DNA of 64,000 nt from Zygnema cylindricum (Eukaryota; Streptophyta; Zygnematophyceae; Zygnematales; Zygnemataceae). Below the pieces are notes generated by a model. The model did not search any database and was not told where the DNA came from. It saw nothing but the letters and a program-made list of their open reading frames with translations. This document shows positions 14,781-26,552 of this stretch, piece after piece. A program made the translations under genes and the position numbers. The DNA lies in the NCBI GenBank assembly GCA_037447655.1, contig JBBHKE010001155.1:363409-427408 (forward strand). Direction: 5' to 3'. Each line of letters begins with the position of its first letter. The first letter of the stretch is position 1.

Positions 14781-15348
14781 ATGAATAGCAATAAGAATAT
14801 TAAGAATAATAAGAAGAGGAGGAAATGGGCAAGATACCTTTCAAAGCTTCTCAAAAACAAACTTAAAAAGAAATGGAGACAAGTACAACGGATGAATCTA
14901 AAAAAGGCAACATATCTCTACAGACCAGACTCTCAAAAATGAAATTTAGGTGACTGACAAGACCTCGAAACCAAATACCCAAACGAAAAAAAAAAGATAT
15001 ATCTGAACTCTATCCTAAAAACCTTGAAAAAACCTAAAAAACATATCTGTTCCGATACAAATTTTCATATTTAAGAGTGACAGGGTTCCAACCAAAAAAA
15101 CTATTTACTGAAATAGGTCATTTTGTGGATTTATCCAGTCTTATTAACAGCCTAATTATTGATTAATACTAAATTTTTCAAAGGATCTTCACATGCGTGA
15201 AAAGAAATGGATATGAAAAAATAGGAAGATGACGAAACAACGGGAATAAAAACAAGACAACGGGAAAAAAAAAACAAATGGAAGAGCATGACAAGTTAAA
15301 GACAAAATAGTTGCGACAGAAAAAAAACAAAAGGGGGGGAACACTGAG

Positions 15349-15457
15349 AGAATAGGACAATTGGAGCAAATATAAAACAAACAGACTGGAAAAAAAGGAC
15401 TGTAGACAAATAGGACAAATGGAACAATAGGACAAATGGAAGAGTAGGACAAAAGAA
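15349..15457. repeat. Short minisatellite, about 17 bp, in the U-box gene intron
   Basis: The motif AATAGGACAAATGGA recurs near 15351, 15409, 15426 and (as AGTAGGACAAAAGAA) 15442. It lies just downstream of the splice donor of the minus-strand gene. Confidence 0.6.
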
Positions 15458-15490
15458 CAACGTAAAACGGAGACCGGTAGAGTCACTCAC

Positions 15491-17716
15491 CTTAGCTTTT
15501 CCTCTCGCATCTCCTCCTTCTGATATGGCCACCAGGGAAGCGATGGTCAACTCACTCCTTACCATCTCTCTTCCCATATCACTTCCCGAAGCAATTAACA
15601 GAAGTGCTGCAACCGCATGAGCTTGAGCCGCTTCCTCTCCGCTTTCTACAATAGAAGCCAAAAGTGGAACTCCTTCTAACAATTGTACTTTACTTCGACC
15701 TAACGGAGACTTCAGTAAAGCAAAAAGAAACATCGCCAATACTTCCTCCATTTCGACGTCTTGTTCGGCCAATAATTCTAAAACAAGCTCAACTCCTCCG
15801 CAGGAAACCACATCAGCTCGACAAGAACTGTTAAGGGAGAGGTTAAAAAGACAAATAGTTGCTTCTTGTCTCACAGGAAGAAGCTCATCCGAACCGACAA
15901 TATCTAACAAGAGAGATATAACTCCGGAAGTTCGAATTTCCTCCCGAACGGAAACCATCGAACTGAGGTTACATAGAGCAGTCAGAGCATTATCTCTCAA
16001 AGGCATCGATTCTGCAGATTCGATAAGATGAACCAGAGGAACAACTGCTTTTCGGGCCGCAATTGAAGGCCGTAAATCACTTTCCAAAGATAAATTCAAT
16101 ATAGCCGTAACAGCATGTTCTGCAGTTTCATCGTCTAAAGAATTCATTAATTCCACTAAAACAGGAATGGATCCCAATTCAGACAGCATGACACGAGCTA
16201 TTCGAGAAACTTTCGATATCTTTCGAAGCCCTTCAGCTACTCCTCGTTTCTCCTCTTCCGACTCGCTTACCGCTCTTTCAATAAGATCAATAATTTCTTT
16301 CTCGTCGACATGATCCTCTTTTGTAGTCTTACCCGCCCTTCGTCTTGCTTTAGTAGAGTTTGGTGTGCTCGAACTTGGGGAATCTTCTGTAGTTGTAAGA
16401 CCCAAAACTGACACTCCACTACCTTCTCCGAATAAAGATGTGGAAGTCATGAGACCCTGAGCCATGCCTTCTGCGTCGTCCATAATCTCCGTAACCACTC
16501 CTAAAGTCTCGAACCTACCCCCCTCTCTCTCCCTCTCTCTCTCCCTCTCTCTTTCTCTCTCTCTCTCTTCCGTATGTCTTTGACTTCCCATTTCTCCAGC
16601 ACTCTCCAAAACAGCTGCCACAGCAGTTGCGGGCGAACAAGGAGACAAACTCGCTGAAGACGAATGACTTCTGAAAGAAGGTAATTGTCTCTCCATCTGC
16701 AGTCGGAATCCCTCGACTCTAAGACCTCTATACTGGTTTCGCCTTGAAATTAAATTTCCCCCTTGACTATTTCTGTCTATTTGTGCCCTAAATTCATCCC
16801 TTCGACTTTTAGTTGCAGCCACAGCTCTTGCAACTGCGTCTTCTCTTACATCGACTTTATCCGGTAAAACAATTCCGTGAGTTTCACACCATTCTCTTAT
16901 GACAGCTTTAGCTGCCTCATTTGGAACAACATTTATATTGGGTAACTCTTGATTTGTTTTCGGACATGTTTTATGACCTCCGGCTAGCCATCTTTCAATA
17001 TACGCTCTCTCGTATGTCTGTCCTGATGCTATAACTACAGGGTCGACCATAATGTCCAAAGATAAAGGACATATAAAATCAGGAGGTACACTTTTAGCTC
17101 CTGTAGCTTCCCATTCTCTCGCATGTTCAACCAATCGAGCTTCGGTATAAAGAGCTCCGGCAGGATCGAGATGTCCACCTTCGGCTGATTTGCCTTCTTT
17201 TGAAAATCTTAGAGTCTCGTCTTTTTCTTCTGCATGAGTTTCCATACGTTTTCCTTCCTCCGAACAACTCGGTTGACTCGATTGACTTACTTGACTCAGG
17301 TGACTCGGTTGACTCGATAGATTTCGTTGACTTGCTTGTTTTGCGAAAGCGACGGAATCGGACGGACCAAAGGAACCCAAACCTGTCCCAAAACCGCTTG
17401 TTCCTGTCGGACATATATTCAAATTGGATGACTTTAAACCGGCGGATGCTGAAATTAAAAGAGGAGCTGAATCGGATGTTGTGAATGACTGTTCTCCAGA
17501 ATTTGCTTTCAAAAAATTAGATAGAACAGGAGGTCGAGAACTGCCTCCAACTGAACTATTTCTGTTGAAACTATCCAAATCCTTGTTGTTTCTAATGTTA
17601 ACACTACTTTCGAGTAATCCTCGATGTGACTGGTGTTCCTGAGAGTCGTCGTTCCATTTCTCTTTCTTGTCCCCTCCTTTTCCGGCCCAAATTTTTTTAA
17701 AACCCTTTTTGAACAT
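15491..17716 (-). CDS. Plant U-box E3 ubiquitin ligase with ARM repeats (last exon not identified)
   Basis: One long exon encodes 742 residues from ATG at 17716. Residues 1-205 are Ser-rich and low-complexity. Residues 209-284 form a U-box: PPDFICPLSLDIMVDPVV, GQTYER, W in the IERWL helix, then CPKTNQ and a PN turn. Residues about 475-742 are ARM repeats (AVTAILNLS, NALTALCNLSS, EATICLFNLS, AVAALLLIAS). The exon ends at GKAK with a clean AAG|GTGAGT donor at 15490. The frame stays open into the intron, but that part is low complexity. Related proteins continue with a short Leu-rich tail, and I could not find that exon. U-box proteins pass ubiquitin from an E2 to a substrate, which the ARM repeats usually bind. 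The long Ser-rich leader replaces the N-terminal UND domain of some relatives. The function of this member is unknown. Confidence 0.9.
16521..16568. repeat. In-frame CT microsatellite coding Glu-Arg
   Basis: CCCTCTCTCT-type repeat inside the U-box gene, between the U-box and the ARM repeats. On the coding strand it gives an alternating Glu-Arg run near residues 383-400, in the linker. Confidence 0.95.
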
Positions 17717-18869
17717 GATTGGTTATTTGGGCTGTTACAGAAATTTCGCAATAAAAAAAAATGGATATCAGGACAGAAGGACAAAATATCTTCAATGTCA
17801 TTTTAGTAACGTAGTGAAAATGTGATTTCAGCATAACAGAAAAAAGAAAAACAAACAAAGATTTATTTATATAGAAGGTTGAGCTACACTAACCGTCACT
17901 TAACACTAAGATTCAAAATTAGTAAAGATCCCAAATTAGTAAAGCTGATTTAAAAAAACGACACATGCGATAAAAACAAAAGAAAAAGAATAAAGGACAA
18001 TAAGAAGAAACACAGAAACCACAGCATTTAATCTAGTCTGTGTTACTTATGTGCTGACAGAAAACGATAAAACCTAAATTACTGAAAACTGAAATGTATT
18101 CATAATTTACTATGGGAGTAATGAAAAAAAAACAAGTTAATCAGTAGACAAAGACTTACTACGAAGTGATTAACCTTAGTCCCTAACCGAAAACTGAACT
18201 GAAACCGAAACCGAAAAAGCGAATGTTGTAAACAAAAAGAAACTGTGGTCACAATGGTCAAGGTTCGAGCTTCAGTCTAACTTTAGTCGCGATTCTTCAG
18301 TTCAATTTTCTTCAGAAAAAAAAAACAAAAACAAAAACAGTACACATTTATACAGTTTCAGCCCACCTTACTTCTTCGGCAACAGCAAAAAACCTCCTGT
18401 CACGTCACGTCACGTCGTCTCAGTTCGACCTAAAAGGTTGAGTCGTCATATGCGTCAGTGGGTGACGTCACAAGCATGTTTGCTCCCTGTTTTACTTGTG
18501 GTAAATATTGGATAAATATTTACAGGTAAAGCAATGTAGACAAAAAAAAAAAAGGGAAAAAAAAATGACACAACACGGAAAAATAATTAAACTGATTTTA
18601 GCTTATAAATTCTTTTTAACGTAAGTAAGCTTCTTGAGGAGCAAGGGCAATATGCAAAATAAGAGATAAAAAATGTCTTTTTCAGTCAAGGAACGCAATG
18701 CTTAGGGTTTTTAAACTACAAATGAATCAAACGAATACAGTTTGAGGATTTCTGTACAGAAATGTAAGTCTAAGGGTAAACGAATAAATGAAATGAATAG
18801 AATTAAAGACATCAAAAGCAACTTCTAAAGTGTAATTTGTACAAGTCTTTACTTCCTATTATTAACAGA
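17717..18869. other. Upstream region of the U-box gene
   Basis: No coding signal. It should contain the promoter and 5' UTR of the minus-strand gene. A short CACGT-rich repeat (TCACG units) lies at 18399-18416. Confidence 0.4.
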
Positions 18870-18963
18870 GCAAGAAACTGCAGAAACTGCAGAAATTGCA
18901 AACCCTAATTCAAAAAATCCAAATTTGGAGACAGAGATCAGTTTCTGACAGTAGGTACTTACC

Positions 18964-19058
18964 TGTACTGTACTGTACTGTACTGTACGATACTGTACTG
19001 TACTGTACTGTACTGTACTGTAATGTACTGTACTGTACAGTATTGTACTGTACAGTAC
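18964..19058. repeat. (TACTG)n microsatellite, alpha copy
   Basis: Imperfect pentanucleotide repeat of TACTG. The matching position in the beta copy holds the same repeat at another length. Confidence 0.9.
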
Positions 19059-19257
19059 TAGGGTGACTGTAAAACTGCTAAGATGTCACGTCCCGCAAAA
19101 TGGCTCTAGTTTGACTTTTGGATCACAACGCGGAAATTGAGGAGAAATGTCCATTTATTTATATATATATTTATCCAGCAAATCCAGCTAAGGATCGCCA
19201 ACCAGCCCGGTTCCTTCCAAAGCGGCTTTGGCTCATTGCCCGACAGGTGGAACTGGA

Positions 19258-19299
19258 TGTAACTATTTTAATATTGTCGGTCACGTAGCTCGACGGTGC
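19258..19299 (+). pseudogene. Degenerate CCHC zinc-knuckle segment (alpha copy)
   Basis: Reads CNYFNIVGHVARRC. This fits the zinc knuckle spacing C-x2-C-x4-H-x4-C except that the second Cys is Phe. It sits in an open segment beginning after a stop and ending two codons later. In the beta copy an extra T inside GGTCACGTTAGC shifts the frame after GHV. The resemblance suggests a retroelement gag or a CCHC protein, but the fragment is too short to decide. Confidence 0.4.
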
Positions 19300-19589
19300 C
19301 AATTTTGAATTTTCAAAATCTGCTGATTTGGAAGTGGTGAGGTGTTGGAGCAACTGTATTGGTTACGCGAAATTTTAACTGGTGACAAGGCACGCGGCCA
19401 AAAAGTGGATTTTCAAAAATTTGAAATTTAAATTTTCAAAAAGCGAAAGTGAAGGAACTGCTGGAAGTCTGGCAGTATATAGTATATATTTGTCTCCTCC
19501 TGTAGGTGAAAAATCGACAGATTTCTAGGATTTTTATATGCTTGTAGCTTTCATTTCGTCGAGACGGTTTTAAAACTACCAAAAAATAC

Positions 19590-19697
19590 ATGCTTGACGA
19601 AATTTATGATTCCGAGGAAGACGATGACTACGATCCTTCCACTGAAAAAGGTGTGGGAGGAGAGAAGTTTGAGTCTTGTAAAAAACGCCAAAGGTGA
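19590..19697 (+). pseudogene. Small acidic open frame, 35 codons (alpha copy)
   Basis: Begins MLDEIYDSEEDDDYDPSTEK and ends before a stop. The beta copy (22656-22757) has MPDEIYDYEEDDDQDLSTEK in the same frame, with no indel in the aligned stretch. Conservation over a short region may only reflect recent duplication. No family recognised. Confidence 0.35.
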
Positions 19698-20370
19698 TTA
19701 TTTTTTTTGTGACGTCAATTTGGCAAGAAATGTTTCCTCTTGGACATGATTTGTCAAATCATGTACAATTCTTTTCACAACAAGCTTAAAAGTTCCCGAT
19801 GAGAGTTGCCATCTACCTGAAATTTTTCGATCAAAAGAATTAATGAGCTTAAAAGGAATCATTGTTGCCTCTATAAATGGAAAAAAAAAGGTTTTTCAAT
19901 TGAAAGAAGCATGACAGATATGAACAACCTCATCAATTATGGCATTTGGAAGCCTATGTTACAGCTGAAAATGAATAAAATATTTTTACAAATATAGATT
20001 CACTCTAGTACGAGCCTTGGAAGATAAGGTTTTATTTTCGTTAATAAAAAATAAGTTTTTTTATTATTCATTTGTTTTTTAAGCATACATATTTCATGCT
20101 TCATATTGGAGGTGGATTGGCGGAAGCCATGAAATTGTACACAAGAGAAATATCAATGCATTGGAGAGAGGAATTGATTTGTATTTGGGATGATTTCATT
20201 AAGTGAGAAGAGTCACTTATATACAAAATATACAATGCTAATTACTGTGGAGTCTAAGCGCTCTACGGTGCGCTGTAACAGACGGCAAGAAACTGCAGAA
20301 ACTGCAGAAACTGCAAACCCTAATTCAAAAAATCCAAATTTGGAGACAGAGATCAGTTTCTGACAGTAGG

Positions 20371-20463
20371 TACTTTACTGCACTGTACTGTACTATACTG
20401 TACTGTACTTTACTGCACTGTACTGTACTGTACTGTACTGTACTGTACTGTACTGTACTGTAC
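20371..20463. repeat. (TACTG)n microsatellite, beta copy
   Basis: Pentanucleotide repeat equivalent to 18964-19058, purer over its last 45 bp. Confidence 0.9.
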
Positions 20464-20882
20464 CAGGCTGACTGTAAAACTGCTAAGATGTCACGTCCCG
20501 CGAAATGGCTCTAGTTTGACTTTTGGATCACAACGCGGAAATTGAGGAGAAATGTCCATTTATTTATATATATATTTATCCAGCAAATCCAGCTAGGATC
20601 GCCAACCAGCCCGGTTCCTTCCAAAGCGGCTTGATTCATTGCCCGACTGGTGGAACTGGATGTAACTTTTTTAATATTGTCGGTCACGTTAGCTCGACGG
20701 TGCCAATTTTGAATTTTCAAAATCTGCTGATTTGGAAGTGGTGAGGTGTTGGAGCAACTGTATTGGTTACACGAAATTTTAACTGATGACAAGGCACGCG
20801 GCCAAAAAGTAGATTTTCAAAAATTTGAAATTTAAATTTTCAAATAGCGAAAGTGAAGGAACTGCTGGAAGTCTGGCAGTAA

Positions 20883-22540
20883 GGGTACGTCCCCATGGAA
20901 TATGTACTTTGATAAAGTATTTTGGACTGCATTGAAGATTTTTCGTACTACTTTGAAGAGCGTCCCTATGGGCGTGTCCCATGTGTTCAAGAAAGGGTTT
21001 TTTTCCGTCGTTTACACAGAAAATGAGACTTCCTACTTGAAAATATTACGCCGTACGAAAAATGGGCAAAAACTCAAATACATTTTGCGTCAAATTGGAA
21101 CTTGAAAGGTACGGCGATTTGGCAGTATTATCATCGCGACCCACTTCCAGCTCATCTTCACACTTGCACTTAAATCAAATCGCGATCTGCTTTTAATCAA
21201 AATACTACCCTATTGACGAATAGAAAGCCTGGGTTGCACGCGTCAAAATTTTTCATTTATTTTTTTGCAGTTGGGAGAATACACGAAAAAAAAAATGTTT
21301 GTCCGTTTGCTTATGTTGTCCACTTGTGGGCGTCAACAAATGTCATTTTGTAGACGTAGGCGATTGCTTATGTCGTTCACGTGTGGGCGTCAACAAATGA
21401 CAGTTGGCGTCAACAATTGTCCCAGTATGTCAGGAGCTCTTTGCGGCGTACAAATGTCCGCAGTTTGTTCAGAGATCGTTGGCGTCTACAAATGTCAGCA
21501 CTTTGGGTTTCGCAAGTATTAGCGACGTGTACAACTGCCACATATTCAAAATAATGAACGCGCAAGTAACGATTGACGTAGGCACACTTTGAAAAGTACA
21601 CCGTAAAATCAGCGCTACATTCCAAAATAACGTTTCAAAATATCGGTTACATGGGGACACGCCCTATGTGAGAAAATGAAATCGGAAATTTGAAATGTGA
21701 CGGTTGTAGATGTAGGTACAACCTCTGACGATTCAAGCCGACAACGAAACAGTTCCGACGATTAGTGACGCCAGCAAAAATAGGAAAGTGGTAGACGGCT
21801 AGATTTTTGTGAAATTGTAGATGTTTAGGGTTTGGTGACATTGTGACGTCATGCTCACTTTTGACAACGTCGACGTCACTGATTTAAAAACTTTTCGCCA
21901 TGTTTTCTAGATTTCGTTTTTTCTACTTTTCTCACTTGATTTGCCATTTAAAGAAAACCTAAAATTTGTCAAAAATAATACTTTTAAAATATCTTTCATT
22001 TTATACCAATATTTTCGTGTCTCATTCTAAATAGTGTGAGATAAAGCGATAGTGTGAGAGGGAGAGGGGAGAAGCGACAATGGCGCAAAATTTTGCAAAA
22101 GACCCCATGAATGAAAGTGGAGGTTTGAGACCCTGCAATTTTTTTCATTACATTTTTTTCCGTACATGCGCCTGACGCGCACGGAGAAAAATAGAGGGTA
22201 CTCTCCCTCGTCCAAAAATTTCCCCACTCTTGTAGCGCGTGCGTGGGTCGTTTTCCATTCGCTGTTTGGGCAATACTTTAACTAAAAACACCCCTTCGAG
22301 GTGATTTTGGATTAAGCTTTTTTTTGGGATGGATTCTCTTGCCCGGGGGTCGAAAAGGGGAAAACGCCAAAATGCTTTCACATGACGACAAACTCGCAGT
22401 ACATCCAAAGTATGAATTGACGTTCACTCTACTTTGGTGTAAATGATTTTCTCGTCAAGTTATTTTTTTTGTCAAATTTCCCTAAAATTTAGGGCAAAAA
22501 GACAGAAAAAGTACATACTTTAATACATGGGGGCGTACCC
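20883..22540. mobile_element. Harbinger-like element, family P, copy P1
   Basis: Ends GGGTACGTCCCCATG and CATGGGGGCGTACCC are inverted repeats. The flanks are TAA on the left and AAA on the right, a TWA-type duplication with one change. Length is 1658 bp. No transposase reading frame is visible. It carries a cluster of GGCGTC motifs (21329-21500). Copy P2 lies at 41486-42562. Confidence 0.8.
21329..21500 (+). repeat. Cluster of GGCGTCWACAAATGTC motifs inside element P1
   Basis: Five near copies, all in the same orientation, start at 21329, 21386, 21406, 21445 and 21481. Spacing is irregular (57, 20, 39, 36), so this is not a simple tandem repeat. Confidence 0.7.
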
Positions 22541-22655
22541 AAAATAGTATATTATTTGTCTCCTCCTATAGGTGAAAAATCGACATATTTCTAAAATTTT
22601 TATATGCTTGCAGCTTTCCTTTAGTCGATACAGTTTTAAAACTACAAAAAAAAAC

Positions 22656-22757
22656 ATGCCAGATGAAATTTATGATTACGAGGAAGACGATGACCAAGAT
22701 CTTTCCACTGAAAAAGGTGTGGAAGGAGAGAAGTGTGAGTCTCGTAAAAAAAACTAA
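22656..22757 (+). pseudogene. Small acidic open frame, 33 codons (beta copy)
   Basis: Counterpart of 19590-19697 with the same DEIY and EEDDD core and a Lys-rich end. A second frame downstream (VTSIWQEMFP through SQQA and a stop at 22852-22854) is also preserved between copies. Unknown family. Confidence 0.35.
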
Positions 22758-23165
22758 AGGTGATTGTTTTTTTGTGACGTCAATTTGGCAAGAAATGTTT
22801 CCCGCTGGACATGATTTGTCCAATCATGTACAATTAATTTCACAACAAGCGTAAAAGTTCCCTATGAGAGTTGTCATCTACCTGAAAGTCTTTAATCAAA
22901 AGATTTTATGAGCTTAAAAAAAATCATTGTTGTCTCTATAAATAGAAAAAAAAGGTTTTTCAATTGAAAGAAGCAAGATAAAAATTAACGACCTCACCAA
23001 TTATGGCATTCGCAAGCCTATGTTGCATCTAAAAATGAATAAAATATTTTTTACGAAAATATATTCACTCTAATACGAGCCTTGGAAGATAAGGTTTTAT
23101 GTTCGTTAATAAAATTTTCTTTTTTTATTATATATATATTTTTTTAAGCATACATACTTCATATA

Positions 23166-26061
23166 TGCGCAGTGTATTTTTAGTTTTCACCAATCCAAGT
23201 TCTCCAAGTTAGCTTTTATACAAATTTTTTTGTTTCACACTTGTAATCATATTTAGTGTCAAACACAGTGTCACGGTTGACAACGTATTTATCTTAAGTA
23301 TAGCCCTCAAATTACAGCGTGTTTATGTTTAGCGTGAATATGTTCGATTGAGCTGAAGCTGCAACTAATTTGATTTATTTTTCAAAAAACTATATTTTTC
23401 TTAACTCGTATGTAAATGTAGGTGGCGCATGCAGCTTATGATTAAGCATTTAGTTATAATAACGATTTGCAAGCACGAGAATTTGAAAGGACCAGAAGAG
23501 CTAACTTTGGGTGGAAGAGGAAAAGTATTGAGTGTTAGAGCAGATCCTTTCGAACATTTGATGGCCAACGATAAGTGCGAATTCTCCAAGGCAGATTTAT
23601 TTTACCTTATTAGATGTGACAAATAGTACAAGCAAGCAGGTAGCTTTTCTTAGTTTATCCGCTAAGTGTTGTTCCAATAGTTTTCTGGCCACTTTTGCTA
23701 AGTCATTTTTTTTTCTCTGCACATATGCGCCAATTCTGTTTTAATAGTACGCAAACTTCAAAGACATTTGAATCAACATCCTCTACATTAAAGACATTTG
23801 CATCATCAGGTAATTACAGTAATAGTAGTAATAGTGGTAAACATTTGTATCGAACAACGCGTGTTGTGCCTCAACTTCCTCTTAACAACTTCCTCCTGAG
23901 GGCAAGGGACAAGAGCATCCGCAAAGTCAACATCCGCAAAGTTGAGGACGGCTTCGGCTATACGTTACGTTTACTCGTAATGCTTCGGCAAAACATGAGG
24001 CCCAACAAATCACATGCGGCAAGAAACTTCTTCACCTAGAAAGTCGGTTATACTACTATACTAATCATCAAGACTGTTACATGACATCCATTACGTGTGG
24101 AAGAGAGAGACCACCACCTCTACCGCTTGTTGAAGACTCCACCACACCTCGTTGCTCCATAAACAAAAGAAAAAAGGGTTGGTCCTCTCATTTCGCTGCA
24201 ACAATAGGGAATTACTGCCAATAACATCACAATGTTATGCAGTGGAAAAGTGTGAAGGAGAGTGCCAGAATGCCTCAGCAAATCGCACCTCGGTAGTTGC
24301 CTTCCTCGCCGACAAAGGAAAAAACATGAGAGCCAAGGACGACAATCTTCCTCAGAGTGGTGTTTATGCAAAGGAATTTATTGCAAAAGTGTTGAAGTTA
24401 TTGTTGGAATGGGGAGGGGAATGTTTTATGTTTTGCGGAGCCGTGTTGGAGTTCTTTTATGGGTGAGAAGTGAGAGCACAGATAGAGAGTTACACGAGCT
24501 AAGATTAAAAGGGAGACGAGCTAAGATTAAAATGGCGATAGGATTAATTATTTTGGTGTTGGTTAGAGGCTCTCATGGAGCTGTGGGTTTTGTTATGATA
24601 GTAAGGGTGCATTCTCCCTTAACGAGTTCATCAACATGCTCACGCTCATAGAAAAATCCTCACCATCCACTTGAACCTTGCATATCCCACCAGTCCGACC
24701 CCCACCAAATAGACTTCACTGCCCGGCTCCCATCGCTCACGAGGTGTTCAAATTCACGTACACGCTCAAGTATCGACATACGGTTCTCCTTGGTTAGCTA
24801 GCCATCCTACCTCAAGTTCTTGCTCTGGCTGCCGCTCAACAATATACGTGCCAAACGACCAACTTCCAATCTCACTTAACCTACACTTCGTAGTTGAATA
24901 CACTGTCGATCGATCGTTTGCAAAACGTAAGGCCCGAGAAAGTTGGTATTACTACGCGACATTACGCCCATTCGCACAATAATATCGAGTTGAATATCTT
25001 TAGATTTAACAAAGGTTGAGGTGACAGGAACCGGGCCGAGAGAGATGTGTGGATTGGGCCTATTCGCGGTTTGACGGATAACTAGATTCGAAGGTGGCGC
25101 GAAGGGGGTGCAAAGTCTTCCGTGTTTGTATATGTGGTAAAAGAGCGGATGTTGAAACACTGCTCGTGAAACATTATATTCACGGTTCTTTAAACCCTTC
25201 CCATGTTTCAGCATAGTATGTTTGGTAGTTGTTTTGTTCCATTTCAACTCCTATAATGAATTCACATATTTAAGCTATGTTTTCCTTTTATGTTTTTGTT
25301 GCAACTTTTGGTAATTTCCATCATAAACTGATGTGATTATTTGTTGAAAAAAACTAAAGTCGTCATCCATTAAAATTAGATGAATTGGATTTTAGAGTGG
25401 TATGCAGGTTTATAAGCTAGGAAAAGCCAAGGCTGCTTCAATATTCCTGAGTGGGTTTATGATGCCAAAGACTACTCATGCATGGGGAACAATGTATTAT
25501 GGTATTCTTGTCGTCTTTAAATTAGAGTTGACACTCATTATGTGATGTTAATTTGTAGTGGTGACTTATTAGCGTGAAATTAAGCTTAATAGGTATGTTT
25601 TGACAATAAGATGAAAGCTAGTGTGTCATACCCACATGCAAAATAGTCACATAGAGTGTTAATACCATGAATCACAATTAGCATTTGATTCACGGACATC
25701 ATTAGTAGCTAGATCTTTTGGTGATAATATTTTCCGTATGGCAATCGTTATACCAAAAATAAATGCTCTAAATCAAAAACGTGTCGTTCAATTTGCATAT
25801 TATTTATGTGACGTCAATTTTATCATGCCCAATCGTTGAATTCAGTCAGTTTATGACATATTCTACTTCTATTCATATACATCTTCACAGGTAGGCCAAG
25901 ACAAATTTGTTTTATATTAAAACATAGCTTAATTCATAACCTTAATTAATAAAATAAGCAATAAAATATTAAATACATCGAAACAGTTGACCGTTACTAT
26001 TTTAGTGCCCACTAGTATTTTATACACTCGTTGTACATAATGGACATTTGCCCGTGAACTG
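23166..26061. other. Intergenic DNA, no recognisable gene
   Basis: Open frames at 23429-23626 (ending SKADLFYLIRCDK) and 23695-24039 show no family I recognise. A frame around 23950-24190 has a very weak likeness to a Dof zinc finger, which I do not accept as a call. Minus-strand 24876-25247 is open for 123 codons without recognisable content. Confidence 0.35.
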
Positions 26062-26550
26062 CATTGTGAATCTCTATTAGCGTTAAGAAATAAGTAGGGT
26101 AGATAAACAATTCGTGTTGTTAACTCTAATTCAGAAACTACCTCTAATACATACATAAACTATATCTTGCGGACATATTTTCCATAGTGTAGTAGGTGTG
26201 TTCATATAGTTGACAATTAAACATGTGATAACAAGTTCGCTTGATTTCCCTTGATATTTATTATTAGGAACCCAATTCCGACCAGACGAATTACTTTTGC
26301 GTGTCGACGTCATTATCTAACATTTTTTTTGTATGATTGTACCAAATAATTATTTTTTTAGTACGGACTGGCACATTCTGTACCCTACACTATAAAAAAA
26401 ATCGTCCAAGTTAGAGTTATTAACGTTAATTAAACAATACGTATATTAACGTAAAAAAACAATCAGAGTAATTAATTATATTTTAGGTTTGAGACTCAAA
26501 ATTTGGGGCTTTCAAATTAACGCTATTAATGTTAATAGCGGTCCACAGTG
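26062..26550. mobile_element. Diverged MITE family E copy (E9)
   Basis: Left end CATTGTGAATCTCTATTAG, right end GTTAATAGCGGTCCACAGTG followed by TA. The ends match the family E terminal repeat with several changes, and the left TA is not preserved. Confidence 0.45.
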
Positions 26551-26552
26551 TA

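Larger units (their letters stand above)
12985..15490. other. Non-coding region downstream of and within the U-box gene
   Basis: Reading on the minus strand this is the intron and probable 3' part of the U-box gene. I could not place its final exon. A lone family E terminus (CACCGTCGATCGTATTTAG) lies at 13629 with TA before it and no partner. Low-complexity AAC/AAT DNA fills 14526-14780. Confidence 0.45.
18870..20105 (+). repeat. Duplicated 1.2-kb unit, copy alpha (degenerate coding unit)
   Basis: Begins CAAGAAACTGCAGAAACTGC and ends near AAGCATACATATTTCATG. The same order of landmarks recurs at 20285-23165: TTTGGAGACAGAGATCAG, a TACTG microsatellite, a zinc-knuckle-like segment, TTTGTCTCCTCCT, an acidic open frame and a TAAGCATACAT end. 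The two copies are in direct orientation 180 bp apart. It may be a decayed gene or a transposon fragment. AATAAA occurs near the 3' end. Confidence 0.7.
20285..23165 (+). repeat. Duplicated unit, copy beta, split by a 1.66-kb Harbinger-like element
   Basis: Bases 20285-20879 match 18870-19478 and bases 22544-23165 match 19479-20105. Between them lies element P1. Removing P1 rejoins CTGGCAG with ATAGTATATTATTTG, just as the alpha copy reads without interruption. The alpha copy is therefore an empty-site witness. Confidence 0.8.

Noticed and set aside
14384-14860. Long open frames rich in Leu/Phe (minus) or Asn/Lys (plus)
   Set aside because: They are produced by AAC/AAT low-complexity DNA and have no protein-like features. 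The minus frame could not be joined in phase to the U-box exon either.
15296-15490. Extension of the U-box protein beyond GKAK to residue 806
   Set aside because: A clean AAG|GTGAGT donor ends the exon, and the extension is Phe/Leu/Ser-rich text from repetitive intron DNA.
23950-24190. Possible degenerate Dof zinc finger (SRLYYYTNH resembling TKFCYYNNY, and a later CSINKRKK resembling CRKNKR)
   Set aside because: The key cysteines are missing, spacing is off by two residues and there is no supporting domain. Chance similarity is as likely.
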